Assembly: GCF_004793475.1 (NCBI RefSeq)
Contig: NZ_SRYZ01000002.1
Span: 62,001 to 126,000, forward strand
DNA from: Bacteroides muris (ex Afrizal et al. 2022)
GTDB taxonomy: Bacteria; Bacteroidota; Bacteroidia; Bacteroidales; Bacteroidaceae
DNA: 64,000 nucleotides
Reading direction: 5' to 3'
The position numbers and the translations under genes were made by a program. The notes under the pieces were generated by a model that saw only the letters and a list, made by a program, of their open reading frames with translations, searched no databases and was not told the DNA's origin. This document shows, one piece after another, positions 8,326-18,512 of this stretch; position 1 is the stretch's first letter; each line of letters starts with the position of its first letter.

Positions 8326-9858
8326 ATGGAAAATAAACGTTTTTGGTTGTTGACCGGCGGGGTGGCGCTTTCTACCTTAGGGATTTATGCGCAGAAAGTG
8401 AATGAGAAGCCCAACATTATCTATATCATGTGTGATGACATGGGATATGGCGACTTGGGTTGTTATGGGCAGAAATACATCCGGACTCCCCATCTGGACC
8501 GGATGGCAAGTGAGGGCATGCTCTTTACGCAGGCCTATGCAGGCAGTCCTGTCAGTGCACCGTCGCGGGCTTCGTTCATGACCGGACAACACTCGGGACA
8601 TTGCGAAGTGCGCGGCAACAAGGAGTATTGGAGGAATGCGCCGAAAGTGGCTTATGGTGAAAATCAAGAATTCTCCCTCGTGGGACAGCATCCTTACGAC
8701 CCGGAGCATGTCGTCTTGCCCGAAATCATGAAGGACTATGGATATACCACGGGCATGTTCGGCAAGTGGGCGGGTGGTTATGAAGGTTCCGTGTCTACCC
8801 CCGACAAGCGGGGCATTGACGAGTACTACGGATATATCTGCCAGTTTCAGGCACATCTCTATTACCCCAACTTTCTGAACCGTTACAGTCGTTCGGCGGG
8901 CGATACGGCGGTGACGCGTGTCATTTTGGAAGAGAACATCAAGTACCCCATGTATGGGAAAGACTACTTCAAGCGTCCGCAATATTCTGCCGACATGATT
9001 CATCAGGAGGCTTTAAAGTGGCTGGACGCCCAGGATGGAAAACAGCCTTTCTTCGGCATCTTTACTTACACGCTGCCGCATGCCGAACTGGCGCAGCCGG
9101 AAGACTCCATACTGGAAGGTTACAAGCAGAAGTTCTTCGTAGATAAGACATGGGGTGGACAAGAGGGGTCGCGCTACAACCCTTCCGTACATACGCATGC
9201 ACAGTTTGCAGGTATGATTACCCGTCTGGACCACTATGTGGGCGAGGTGCTCGCCAAGCTGAAAGAGAAGGGGCTGGATGAGAATACCATCGTGATTTTC
9301 ACCAGCGACAACGGACCTCATGAAGAAGGAGGAGCCGATCCCACGTTCTTCGGGCGAGACGGGAAACTGCGCGGGCTGAAGCGGCAATGCTACGAAGGCG
9401 GTATCCGTGTGCCTTTCATTGTGCGTTGGCCGGGCAAGGTGGTTGCCGGAAGCGTCAGTGACCATCAGTGTGCGTTCTACGACTTGATGCCGACCTTCTG
9501 CGAACTGGCGGGAGTGAAGGACTATGTCAAGAAATATCGTAACAAAAAGAAAAAAGAGACTGATTACTTTGACGGCATCTCTTTTGTTCCTACGTTGCTG
9601 GGGCGTGACAATCAGGTGAAGCACGACTTTCTCTATTGGGAGTTCAACGAGACCGATCAGATAGGCGTCCGCATGGGCGACTGGAAGATGGTGGTAAAGA
9701 AAGGAAAGCCGTTTCTCTATAATCTGGCAACCGATATCCATGAAGATAATGACGTAGCTGCCGGGCATCCGGACATCGTGGCGCAGATGAAAGAAATTAT
9801 CCGTGCACAGCACACCCCGAATCCGTATTTCTTCGTTACCTTACCTGATTTCGATTGA
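8326..9858 (+). CDS. Secreted sulfatase, S1 family, Ser-type active site
   Basis: A 510-residue sulfatase. A signal peptide ends IYAQ, leaving Gln at the new N-terminus. The N-terminal alkaline-phosphatase-like fold carries metal ligands Asp37 and Asp38 and the active-site motif SAPSR with Ser77. A Ser rather than a Cys there must be oxidised to formylglycine by the anaerobic radical-SAM maturase (anSME). A second metal site is visible in TSDNGPHEEGG. It would remove sulfate from host or algal glycans in the periplasm. It lies beside the dead susCD pair, so its uptake partner may be lost or elsewhere. The exact substrate cannot be read from the sequence. Confidence 0.9.
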   Translation: MENKRFWLLTGGVALSTLGIYAQKVNEKPNIIYIMCDDMGYGDLGCYGQKYIRTPHLDRMASEGMLFTQAYAGSPVSAPSRASFMTGQHSGHCEVRGNKEYWRNAPKVAYGENQEFSLVGQHPYDPEHVVLPEIMKDYGYTTGMFGKWAGGYEGSVSTPDKRGIDEYYGYICQFQAHLYYPNFLNRYSRSAGDTAVTRVILEENIKYPMYGKDYFKRPQYSADMIHQEALKWLDAQDGKQPFFGIFTYTLPHAELAQPEDSILEGYKQKFFVDKTWGGQEGSRYNPSVHTHAQFAGMITRLDHYVGEVLAKLKEKGLDENTIVIFTSDNGPHEEGGADPTFFGRDGKLRGLKRQCYEGGIRVPFIVRWPGKVVAGSVSDHQCAFYDLMPTFCELAGVKDYVKKYRNKKKKETDYFDGISFVPTLLGRDNQVKHDFLYWEFNETDQIGVRMGDWKMVVKKGKPFLYNLATDIHEDNDVAAGHPDIVAQMKEIIRAQHTPNPYFFVTLPDFD

Positions 9859-9885
9859 GAAGCTGTTCTTGAAAGCGTCTTGCAC

Positions 9886-9941
9886 TTTGCACTGCTAAAC
9901 CTCTACTTGGCGACCGTAAAGTAGAGGTTTGGCAGTGCAAA
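9886..9941. terminator. Long hairpin between the sulfatase gene and gpmI
   Basis: A 23-bp stem (9886-9908 with 9919-9941) has one G-U pair and a 10-nt loop. There is no T run, so it may act as an RNA-stabilising 3' end or a weak terminator for the sulfatase gene. Confidence 0.6.
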
Positions 9942-10006
9942 ACCTCTGTTCTAGCCCAAAAAAGTATAAATCATTTGAAACAGTACGTTTTAACCGCTGT
10001 TTTTTG

Positions 10007-10014
10007 TAACTTTG
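10007..10014 (+). promoter_or_regulatory. -7 element of gpmI
   Basis: TAACTTTG matches TAnnTTTG about 83 bp before the gpmI start, implying a leader of roughly 75 nt. No good -33 element is seen. Confidence 0.45.
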
Positions 10015-10096
10015 CAGCGCGAGAAAGGTTTCCTGTAAAGATGGGTTTCCCTTTTCGACGCGTGAAAAGATTATACAATTAAATTCGATTGATATT

Positions 10097-11611
10097 ATGA
10101 GTAAGAAAGCCCTTTTAATGATTCTTGATGGCTGGGGCATCGGCGATCAAGGCAAAGATGATGTGATTTTCAATACACCTACTCCGTATTGGGACAGTCT
10201 GTTGGCAACTTATCCGCACTCCGAGCTTCAAGCAAGCGGTGAAAACGTTGGTTTGCCCGACGGACAGATGGGTAATTCTGAAGTAGGTCATCTCAATATC
10301 GGTGCCGGACGTATCGTTTACCAGGATTTGGTGAAGATTAACCGTGCTTGTGCCGATGGCAGCATCCTGAAGAACAAGGAAATTGTTTCTGCTTTCTCAT
10401 ATGCGAAGGAAAACGGCAAGAATATCCACTTTATGGGACTGACCAGCAACGGTGGCGTGCACAGCTCTTTTGAGCATTTGTTCAAACTCTGCGATATCTC
10501 CAAGGAATATGGCATCGAGAATACTTTCATCCACTGCTTTATGGATGGCCGCGACACCGACCCGAAGAGCGGTAAAGGTTTTATAGAACAGCTGACGGCC
10601 CACTGCGAGAAGTCGGCAGGCAAGATTGCTTCCATTATAGGACGCTTTTATGCAATGGACCGCGACAAGCGTTGGGAACGCGTGAAGGTGGCTTATGACC
10701 TGCTGGTGAACGGTGAAGGCAAGGTTGCTACGGATATGGCCCAGGCTATGCAGGAGTCCTACGACGAAGGCGTTACGGATGAATTCATCAAGCCGATTGT
10801 GAACGGTGGTTTCGACGGTACCATCAAGGAAGGCGATGTAGTTATCTTCTTCAACTACCGCAACGACCGTGCCAAGGAACTGACCGTTGTCCTCACCCAG
10901 CAGGATATGTCCGAACAAGGCATGCATACCATTCCGGGCTTGCAGTTCTACTGCATGACTCCGTATGACGCCAGCTTCAAGGGGGTACATATCCTTTTCG
11001 ACAAGGAGAATGTACAGAACACGTTGGGCGAATACCTTGCTGCCAATGGCAAGACTCAGCTGCACATTGCCGAGACAGAGAAGTATGCACACGTGACTTT
11101 CTTCTTCAACGGTGGCCGTGAGACTCCGTACGATGCCGAAGAGCGTATTCTGGTTCCGTCTCCGAAGGTTGCCACTTACGACTTGAAGCCTGAAATGAGC
11201 GCTTACGAAGTAAAGGATAAGTTGGTGGAAGCTATCAAGACCCGGAAGTTCGATTTCATCGTGGTGAACTATGCCAACGGCGATATGGTGGGACACACCG
11301 GTATTTACGAAGCTATCGAAAAGGCCGTGAAAGCCATTGACGAATGTGTGAAAGACACCGTTGAGGCTGCCAAGGCAAACGATTATGAGGTAATCATCAT
11401 CGCTGACCACGGTAATGCCGACCACGCTTTGAATGAAGACGGTACGCCTAACACTGCCCACTCTCTGAACCCTGTTCCTTTCGTTTACGTCACTGCAAAC
11501 AAGGACGCCAAGGTTGAGAATGGCGTATTGGCTGACGTGGCTCCTTCTATCCTGCACATCTTGGGTATGGAGCAGCCGGCCGAAATGACCGGTAAGGATT
11601 TGATTAAGTAA
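10097..11611 (+). CDS. gpmI: 2,3-bisphosphoglycerate-independent phosphoglycerate mutase
   Basis: A 504-residue two-domain, metal-dependent glycolytic enzyme that interconverts 3- and 2-phosphoglycerate. Asp11 in ILDGWGIG and the phosphorylated Ser61 in [10 protein letters not shown] are in place, and the second metal site is seen in [11 protein letters not shown] near the C-terminus. Length is standard. It is a single-gene unit with its own promoter and a strong terminator. Codon use is that of a highly expressed gene. The start ATG follows an A/T-rich leader without a Shine-Dalgarno sequence. Confidence 0.96.
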   Translation: MSKKALLMILDGWGIGDQGKDDVIFNTPTPYWDSLLATYPHSELQASGENVGLPDGQMGNSEVGHLNIGAGRIVYQDLVKINRACADGSILKNKEIVSAFSYAKENGKNIHFMGLTSNGGVHSSFEHLFKLCDISKEYGIENTFIHCFMDGRDTDPKSGKGFIEQLTAHCEKSAGKIASIIGRFYAMDRDKRWERVKVAYDLLVNGEGKVATDMAQAMQESYDEGVTDEFIKPIVNGGFDGTIKEGDVVIFFNYRNDRAKELTVVLTQQDMSEQGMHTIPGLQFYCMTPYDASFKGVHILFDKENVQNTLGEYLAANGKTQLHIAETEKYAHVTFFFNGGRETPYDAEERILVPSPKVATYDLKPEMSAYEVKDKLVEAIKTRKFDFIVVNYANGDMVGHTGIYEAIEKAVKAIDECVKDTVEAAKANDYEVIIIADHGNADHALNEDGTPNTAHSLNPVPFVYVTANKDAKVENGVLADVAPSILHILGMEQPAEMTGKDLIK

Positions 11612-11635
11612 GCCGTCGAGGCCGTAACAATATTT

Positions 11636-11710
11636 AGATGCGGATTATACGGATTCCACGGATGCTCTTAAAGTTGAGTCTGTGCAATCCGAATAATCCG
11701 CATCTTTTTT
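11636..11710 (+). terminator. Intrinsic terminator after gpmI
   Basis: AGATGCGGATTATACGGATT (11636-11655) pairs with the arm ending CCGCATCT (11686-11705) at 19 of 20 positions and is followed by six T. It is a textbook rho-independent terminator, and its stem words recall the repeat at 1634-1729. Confidence 0.85.
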
Positions 11711-11722
11711 CAATAGAACAAT

Positions 11723-12304
11723 ATGATACAGATTGGTGATGTTGTAGTGTCTTTTGATGTCTTGCGCGAGAAGTTCTTGTGTGACTTGGGTGCCTGCCAG
11801 GGGATTTGTTGCATTGAGGGTGATGCCGGTGCCCCCGTAGAGCTGGACGAGGTGGAGAAACTGGAAGAGGTGCTTCCGCTGATTTGGGACGAGCTTTCTC
11901 CCGAAGCCCGCGCCGTGATAGAGGAGCAAGGCGTGGTCTATACCGATTGTGAAGGTGACTTGGTGACTTCCATTGTCAACAACAAGGATTGTGTCTTTAC
12001 CTGCTATGATGATAAGGGCTGCTGTTATTGTGCCATCGAAAAGGCTTACCGTGAGGGTAGGACCAACTTCTACAAACCTATATCCTGCCATCTCTATCCG
12101 ATAAGGGTGGGGAACTACGGATTCTATAAGGCAGTGAACTATCATCGTTGGGATGTTTGCAAAGCCGCTATGCTGTTGGGGCAAAAGGAAAATCTGCCCG
12201 TGTACAAGTTCCTGAAAGAGCCTCTTATCCGTAAGTTTGGTGAGGACTGGTATGCAGAGCTGGAATTGGTAGTGGAAGAAATGAAAAAACAAGGAATCTT
12301 GTAG
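11723..12304 (+). CDS. DUF3109 family cysteine-rich protein
   Basis: A 193-residue cytoplasmic protein of unknown function. About ten cysteines, including CDLGACQGICC near residue 20, a CYDDKGCCYC cluster near residue 95 and CHLYP near 120, suggest a bound metal or Fe-S cluster, as in the related YkgJ group. It is widely conserved in Bacteroidales. It stands alone between the gpmI terminator and a bidirectional terminator shared with gyrB. No signal peptide is present. I infer metal binding from the cysteine pattern only. Confidence 0.82.
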   Translation: MIQIGDVVVSFDVLREKFLCDLGACQGICCIEGDAGAPVELDEVEKLEEVLPLIWDELSPEARAVIEEQGVVYTDCEGDLVTSIVNNKDCVFTCYDDKGCCYCAIEKAYREGRTNFYKPISCHLYPIRVGNYGFYKAVNYHRWDVCKAAMLLGQKENLPVYKFLKEPLIRKFGEDWYAELELVVEEMKKQGIL

Positions 12305-12396
12305 TTTTCCCGTATGAGACGATTTGACATACCCACTGTGCTTTCAGACCGACCCCTCATTTCCTGACTTTCTAGGTATGAGACGAGGGATAAAGG

Positions 12397-12442
12397 AAAA
12401 GCCCCGGTCAGCAGGATTATCCTGCCCGTCCGGGGCTTTTTC
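12397..12442. terminator. Bidirectional terminator between the DUF3109 gene and gyrB
   Basis: AAAAGCCCCGG (12397-12407) pairs perfectly with CCGGGGCTTTT (12430-12440), and an inner GCAGGA/TCCTGC hairpin sits in the loop. Its A and T flanks allow it to end transcription from both converging genes. Confidence 0.88.
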
Positions 12443-12474
12443 ATTGTAAGATGTGAGGTCGGTTATTAAATTAA

Positions 12475-14448
<1,974 letters not shown>

Positions 14449-14465
14449 TTATCTATTTGAAGTTT

Positions 14466-14473
14466 CAAAATTA
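14466..14473 (-). promoter_or_regulatory. -7 element of gyrB
   Basis: TAATTTTG on the minus strand matches TAnnTTTG, 30 bp before the gyrB ATG, with a T tract directly upstream. Confidence 0.5.
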
Positions 14474-14550
14474 CAAAAAAAAAATGAGATAGGTGTTTCC
14501 CTGAAGACTAAAAAAATGAAAAGCGTTTTGGGAGGAATGGGGTATCGGAG

Positions 14551-14837
14551 TTAGTTGGAAAACAGCTTGGTGTTCAACTGGTAGGAGATGATGTATGGAT
14601 TGTCGTTTTCATTAGTGTTCTCGAAAAAAAATCTAAGTTTGTTTCCAGTTGGCAACAGGGGAAGCACATAGGCTGCTTGCTCCACTGGAATGCTGATGTA
14701 GAGTGAATTATCTTCTATGGCTTTAGGGTGTGCAGAGAATATCTCGCACAGTCCTTTGTTGCCTTGCAGATTATTGGATTATTGCAATAGCTACCGATTG
14801 ACATTAGTAGCAGTATGATTATCGCCTTTTGTTTCAT
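14551..14837 (-). pseudogene. Small lipoprotein gene broken by an 8-bp duplication
   Basis: From the ATG at 14837 the frame reads a lipoprotein-like signal (MKQKAIIILLLMSIGSYC) and then ends early. A second frame continues to a TAA at 14551 with a plausible protein (IFSAHPKAIEDNSLYISIP, then YQLNTKLFSN). The two frames meet at AATAATCC followed by AATAATCT, a near-perfect 8-bp tandem duplication. Removing one copy restores a single reading frame of about 92 residues. I do not recognise the family. It fills most of the 516-bp gap between gyrB and rpsT. Confidence 0.65.
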
Positions 14838-14952
14838 AAGCTGCTCTACAAAACTGTGGGGAACAATTTCTTTTTCATGTCAATAGCATTAGATATAAAA
14901 CAAAAAAAGTAGGTAATATTCATTACCTACTTATATTTTTTGTAGAAACAGT

Positions 14953-15207
14953 TTAAGCCAACTTGTTAATGTAGATAGCCAATTTTGACTTCAGATTATT
15001 AGCTTTGTTCTTGTGGATAACGTTTGTCTTAGCCAATTTATCCAACAGTTTTGTGATACCAGGATACATAGCTGTTGCTGCAGCCTTGTCTGTAGTAGCA
15101 CGAAGCTTACGAACAGCATTTCTCATGGTTTTACCATAATATCTGTTGTGAAGTCTTCTTGTTTCTTCTTGTCTGATTCTTTTCAGTGATGATTTATGAT
15201 TTGCCAT
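14953..15207 (-). CDS. rpsT: 30S ribosomal protein S20
   Basis: An 84-residue, Lys/Arg-rich protein that starts [13 protein letters not shown], the standard S20 N-terminus, and binds 16S rRNA early in 30S assembly. Length is normal. It lies just downstream of tRNA-Glu on the same strand, so readthrough from the tRNA promoter is possible. A short A/T-rich leader precedes it, without a Shine-Dalgarno sequence. Confidence 0.95.
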   Translation of the reverse strand: MANHKSSLKRIRQEETRRLHNRYYGKTMRNAVRKLRATTDKAAATAMYPGITKLLDKLAKTNVIHKNKANNLKSKLAIYINKLA

Positions 15208-15245
15208 CTCGACTAATCTTTTTTAATTCGTTTATTTTTTATTTG

Positions 15246-15317
15246 TAGCCCGTGGGGGAATCGAACCCCCCTTTCAAGAATGAAAATCTTGCGTCCTAAC
15301 CGATAGACGAACGGGCC
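15246..15317 (-). tRNA. tRNA-Glu (anticodon TTC)
   Basis: A 72-nt cloverleaf on the minus strand. The acceptor GGCCCGT pairs with ACGGGCT; the anticodon stem CAAGA/TCTTG encloses TTTTCAT with anticodon TTC; the T arm contains GGTTCGATTCC. CCA is not encoded. A consensus promoter lies upstream at 15375-15405 and rpsT follows 39 bp downstream. Confidence 0.95.
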
Positions 15318-15374
15318 ATCCTTTAGTGAGCGTTTCCGCTCTTGCAGAGAGTCTTTATCTCTCGTTTGCGGTTG

Positions 15375-15405
15375 CAAAGGTAGAAACTATTTTTGAATTA
15401 CCAAA
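15375..15405 (-). promoter_or_regulatory. Consensus promoter of tRNA-Glu
   Basis: On the minus strand TTTG (15402-15405), a 19-bp spacer and TACCTTTG (15375-15382) give an exact Bacteroides sigma-ABfr promoter. A promoter of identical layout precedes tRNA-Leu. Confidence 0.8.
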
Positions 15406-15563
15406 ACATTTGCAAGAAAAAATGCGTCTTTTTTGTTGCCTTTTATGTTGCTTGAATGCTTTGTCTGTTGAAAATCAGCGTGATATTGACTTTTGTTTTT
15501 TTCAGCCCTTACCTGATTTTTTTATTCTTTTCCTTTTGTATCTCTTCTTTCGGGCTTTTTTTG

Positions 15564-15571
15564 TAGCTTTG
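15564..15571 (+). promoter_or_regulatory. -7 element of recO
   Basis: TAGCTTTG matches TAnnTTTG, 33 bp before the recO ATG, within a T-rich stretch. Confidence 0.45.
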
Positions 15572-15604
15572 TTATCGGATTGAAACCAGATAAAGAAATC
15601 GGGA

Positions 15605-16333
15605 ATGTTACAGAAAACACAGGGAATTGTACTGCATACTCTGAAATATAAGGATACGTCTCTCATTGCAGATATCTATACGGAGGTGGCCGGCCGGGCT
15701 TCCTTCATGGTGTCTATACCCCGTTCACGCAAGGCGGCGGTGAAGTCGGTGCTCTTCCAGCCGCTGGCATTGGTGGAACTTGAAGCCGATTTCCGTCCTA
15801 ATGCTACTATATATAAGGTGAAGGAGGCAAAGTCCCTTTATCCTTTCGCTACGCTTCCGTACGATCCCTACAAATCTGCCATCGCCTTGTTTCTTTCGGA
15901 ATTCCTTTATCGCGCTGTCCGCGAGGAGGCGGAGAACCGTCCGTTGTTTGCTTATCTGTATCATTCCGTCATCTGGCTGGATGAATGCAGGGAGGGATTT
16001 GCCAACTTTCATCTGGTCTTCCTGATGCGCCTTTCCCGTTTTCTCGGTTTGTATCCCAACTTGGAGGATTATCATGCAGGCGATTATTTCGATTTGCAGA
16101 ATGCTTGCTTCACTCCCTTACGTCCGCAACTTCATTCCCATTACATCGCTCCCGAAGAGGCGGCCCGCCTGACACAGTTGATGCGCATGAATTATGAAAC
16201 GATGCATCTTTTCACCATGAACAGGTTGGAGCGTACCCGGTGCCTGAACATTATGAATGAATATTATCGTTTGCACTTGCCGGATTTCCCGGCATTGAAA
16301 TCACTTGAGGTATTGAAGGAACTTTTTGATTAG
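15605..16333 (+). CDS. recO: DNA repair protein RecO
   Basis: A 242-residue protein. The N-terminal OB fold starts [19 protein letters not shown], followed by a helical domain. RecO works with RecR to load RecA on SSB-coated gaps. The zinc-finger cysteines found in some RecO proteins are not evident. Length is typical. It is a single-gene unit with its own -7 box and is followed directly by a 22-bp periodic array. Confidence 0.93.
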   Translation: MLQKTQGIVLHTLKYKDTSLIADIYTEVAGRASFMVSIPRSRKAAVKSVLFQPLALVELEADFRPNATIYKVKEAKSLYPFATLPYDPYKSAIALFLSEFLYRAVREEAENRPLFAYLYHSVIWLDECREGFANFHLVFLMRLSRFLGLYPNLEDYHAGDYFDLQNACFTPLRPQLHSHYIAPEEAARLTQLMRMNYETMHLFTMNRLERTRCLNIMNEYYRLHLPDFPALKSLEVLKELFD

Positions 16334-16387
16334 CCACTGCCGCTATGACTACTCCATAGGTTAGTTCTGTTTGCCCCACGGATTAAG

Positions 16388-16502
16388 GTGTTTTACATGC
16401 TGTGGTAAAGATTGTTACATACTGTGGTAAAGGTCGTTACATTATGTGGTAAAGGCCGTTACAATATGGAGTAACGCCTTTTACATGCTATGCTAAAGGA
16501 GG
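16388..16502. repeat. 22-bp periodic array B (5 units)
   Basis: TTAC starts at 16393, 16415, 16437, 16459 and 16481, an exact 22-bp spacing over five imperfect units. Most units contain a small dyad such as TTTAC/GTAAA or GTTAC/GTAAC. It begins about 55 bp after the recO stop, in the 313-bp gene-free stretch 16334-16646. Confidence 0.8.
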
Positions 16503-16569
16503 GTAAATGTAATGTGTTGATAGTTAATATGCTAATCTCTTATGAGGAGATAGGAGAGGGCATCTAGAA

Positions 16570-16621
16570 AGCCGTGTCTCAACAGATTTTAGGTGCTGAG
16601 TCCCTCTGTTGAAGCACGGCT
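16570..16621. terminator. Hairpin between recO and yqeY
   Basis: AGCCGTGTCTCAACAG (16570-16585) pairs with CTGTTGAAGCACGGCT (16606-16621) at 14 of 16 positions. It sits between converging genes. No long T run follows on either strand, so termination is a guess. Confidence 0.45.
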
Positions 16622-16646
16622 GATATGATAGGTAAAGAGTGTTTCT

Positions 16647-17096
16647 TTATCCCAGCAGTTCCTTTACTTTGGCTGAGATGGCGCGGCCTTCGGCCAGTCC
16701 GGCAAGTTTCTTGCTGGCTACGCCCATCACCTTGCCCATGTCCTTGCCGCTGGTGGCGCCGACTTCGGCTATGATTTCCTTCAAGGCTGCTTCCAGCTCT
16801 TCGGCGCTCATCTGCTTGGGCAGATAGGTCTCAAGCACCTTTACTTGTGCCAGCTCGTCGTCTGCCAAGTCCTGACGACCTTGCTGTACATAGATTTCAG
16901 CAGCGTCTTTGCCTTGTTTGGTCAGTTTCTGGATAATCTTCAAGGCATCTGCATCGCTCAGGGTATCGTTGGCTCCGGGAGCGGTTTTGGCTTCGAGGAA
17001 TACTTTCTTTACGTTTCTCAATGTTTCGAGAGCCACTTTGTCTTTGGCTTTCATGGCTGTTTTAATGTCTTCGCTGACTTTTTCAAATAAATCCAT
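16647..17096 (-). CDS. yqeY: GatB/YqeY domain protein
   Basis: A 149-residue, helix-rich stand-alone YqeY protein, related to the tail domain of the GatB/GatE amidotransferase subunits that contacts tRNA. Its exact role is unknown; a link to tRNA metabolism is inferred from the family. It lies 69 bp downstream of ftsZ on the same strand and is the last gene of the division cluster transcript. The gap carries a CCCCC/GGGG mini-hairpin (17118-17130). Confidence 0.88.
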   Translation of the reverse strand: MDLFEKVSEDIKTAMKAKDKVALETLRNVKKVFLEAKTAPGANDTLSDADALKIIQKLTKQGKDAAEIYVQQGRQDLADDELAQVKVLETYLPKQMSAEELEAALKEIIAEVGATSGKDMGKVMGVASKKLAGLAEGRAISAKVKELLG

Positions 17097-17165
17097 ATTG
17101 TTATGAGTTTACTCCTATTCCCCCGAAGGGGAGGAGGAGGGTTTTACATATCGGGAACGGGAGGA

Positions 17166-18479
17166 TCAGAAGGTGATGATTCCCCCCGTGTCGCCTTCTG
17201 CTTCTTGCGCGGCTTCGGTGGCGAGCTGTCCTTCCTGCTCTGCCTTCATCTTGATGTTGGTCAGCGTGATTTTGTCACGCAGATAGGTCGGAGAATTCTC
17301 CACCATGCTGATGATGTCGGCGTTGTCCATGTCTTCGGGATTGAAGAGATAGATATGATGACGGCGGCTGCGTTGGGAACGGGCGTTGGCATCCTTGCCG
17401 TAGTACACTTCGCGGCGGTTGCGTCTCTGTTCCTCTTCCTCCTCCAGCTCGGCAAGGCGTTGTTGTTCTTCGGCGGTGCGCAGGGTGATGCGGTCGTCCA
17501 TTTCCTTCATGTGGATGTCCTGGATACCGAAACCGGTGGCAAGCAGGGTGATTTTCACTTTCTGTTCCAGCTTGTCGTCGATGGCCATACCGAATTTGGT
17601 TTCGAAGTCGCGGCTGAAACGGTTCATGAACTCCTTCACCTCGTCCATTTCACTCATCATCAGCTTGTATTGTGAACTGTAAGAGATGTTGAGGAGCACC
17701 TTCTTGGAGTTGAAAATGTCGTTGTTGTTCAGCAACGGCGAGTGTTGCGCGTTCTTGATGGCTTCGCTGACACGGTTGTCACCTTCGCCGTAGCCGGTAC
17801 TCATGATGGCTACGCCGCCGTCTTTCAGCACCGTTTTCACGTCGTTGAAGTCGAGATTCACTTTTCCATGCAGGGTGATGATTTCGGCAATGCTCTTGGC
17901 TGCTACCGAAAGGGTGTCGTCGGCCTTGTCAAACGCGTCGTCTACGGACAGCTCGCTGTATATCTCGCTCAGCTTTTCATTATTGATGACCAGCAGGGCG
18001 TCTACGTGCTTGCTGATTTCCTCTACGCCATCCAGTGCCTGGTCTATCTTCTTGTCGCCCTCCCAGCGGAAAGGGATGGTGACGATGCCGATGGTCAGGA
18101 TGTTCATTTCCTTGGCGGTTTGTGCAATGATGGGTGCGGCACCTGTACCGGTACCACCGCCCATTCCGGCAGTGATGAATACCATCTTGGTGCCGTCGTT
18201 CAGCATACTCTTGATGTCTTCGATGCTCTCTTCTGCTGCCTTGCGGGCACGGGCAGGGCGATTTCCGGCTCCTAGGCCTTCTTTTCCAAGCTGTAACTTC
18301 ACGGGTACGGGAGAGTCCTTTAACGCTTGGTTGTCTGTGTTGCACAGTACGAACGTCACGTCGTGTATACCTTCCCGGTACATATGGTTCACGGCATTTC
18401 CGCCACCTCCGCCTACACCGATTACTTTAATGATTTTCGGCGAATCGGTCGGGAAATCGAATTGTACTATATCTTCCAT
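17166..18479 (-). CDS. ftsZ: Cell division protein FtsZ
   Basis: A 437-residue tubulin-like GTPase that forms the Z ring. The nucleotide loop GGGGGNAVNHM is at the N-terminus, and the GTP signature GGGTGTGAAP falls near residue 108. After the globular domain (to about residue 320) comes a charged variable linker rich in Glu and Arg. A C-terminal part (NSPTYLRDKITL) follows, with a tail after it. It is 33 bp downstream of ftsA, in the usual ftsQ-ftsA-ftsZ order. Confidence 0.96.
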   Translation of the reverse strand: MEDIVQFDFPTDSPKIIKVIGVGGGGGNAVNHMYREGIHDVTFVLCNTDNQALKDSPVPVKLQLGKEGLGAGNRPARARKAAEESIEDIKSMLNDGTKMVFITAGMGGGTGTGAAPIIAQTAKEMNILTIGIVTIPFRWEGDKKIDQALDGVEEISKHVDALLVINNEKLSEIYSELSVDDAFDKADDTLSVAAKSIAEIITLHGKVNLDFNDVKTVLKDGGVAIMSTGYGEGDNRVSEAIKNAQHSPLLNNNDIFNSKKVLLNISYSSQYKLMMSEMDEVKEFMNRFSRDFETKFGMAIDDKLEQKVKITLLATGFGIQDIHMKEMDDRITLRTAEEQQRLAELEEEEEQRRNRREVYYGKDANARSQRSRRHHIYLFNPEDMDNADIISMVENSPTYLRDKITLTNIKMKAEQEGQLATEAAQEAEGDTGGIITF

Positions 18480-18512
18480 AATAATTTAATTTTCTGGCAC
18501 ATTATCACATTG

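Noticed and set aside
15326-15583. 85-codon frame between tRNA-Glu and recO
   Set aside because: It overlaps the tRNA-Glu promoter, is Phe/Leu/Cys-rich because of T tracts, and has no recognisable domain.
16388-16502. CRISPR array
   Set aside because: The 22-bp units lie directly head to tail with no unique spacers, are imperfect, and no cas gene is in the window.
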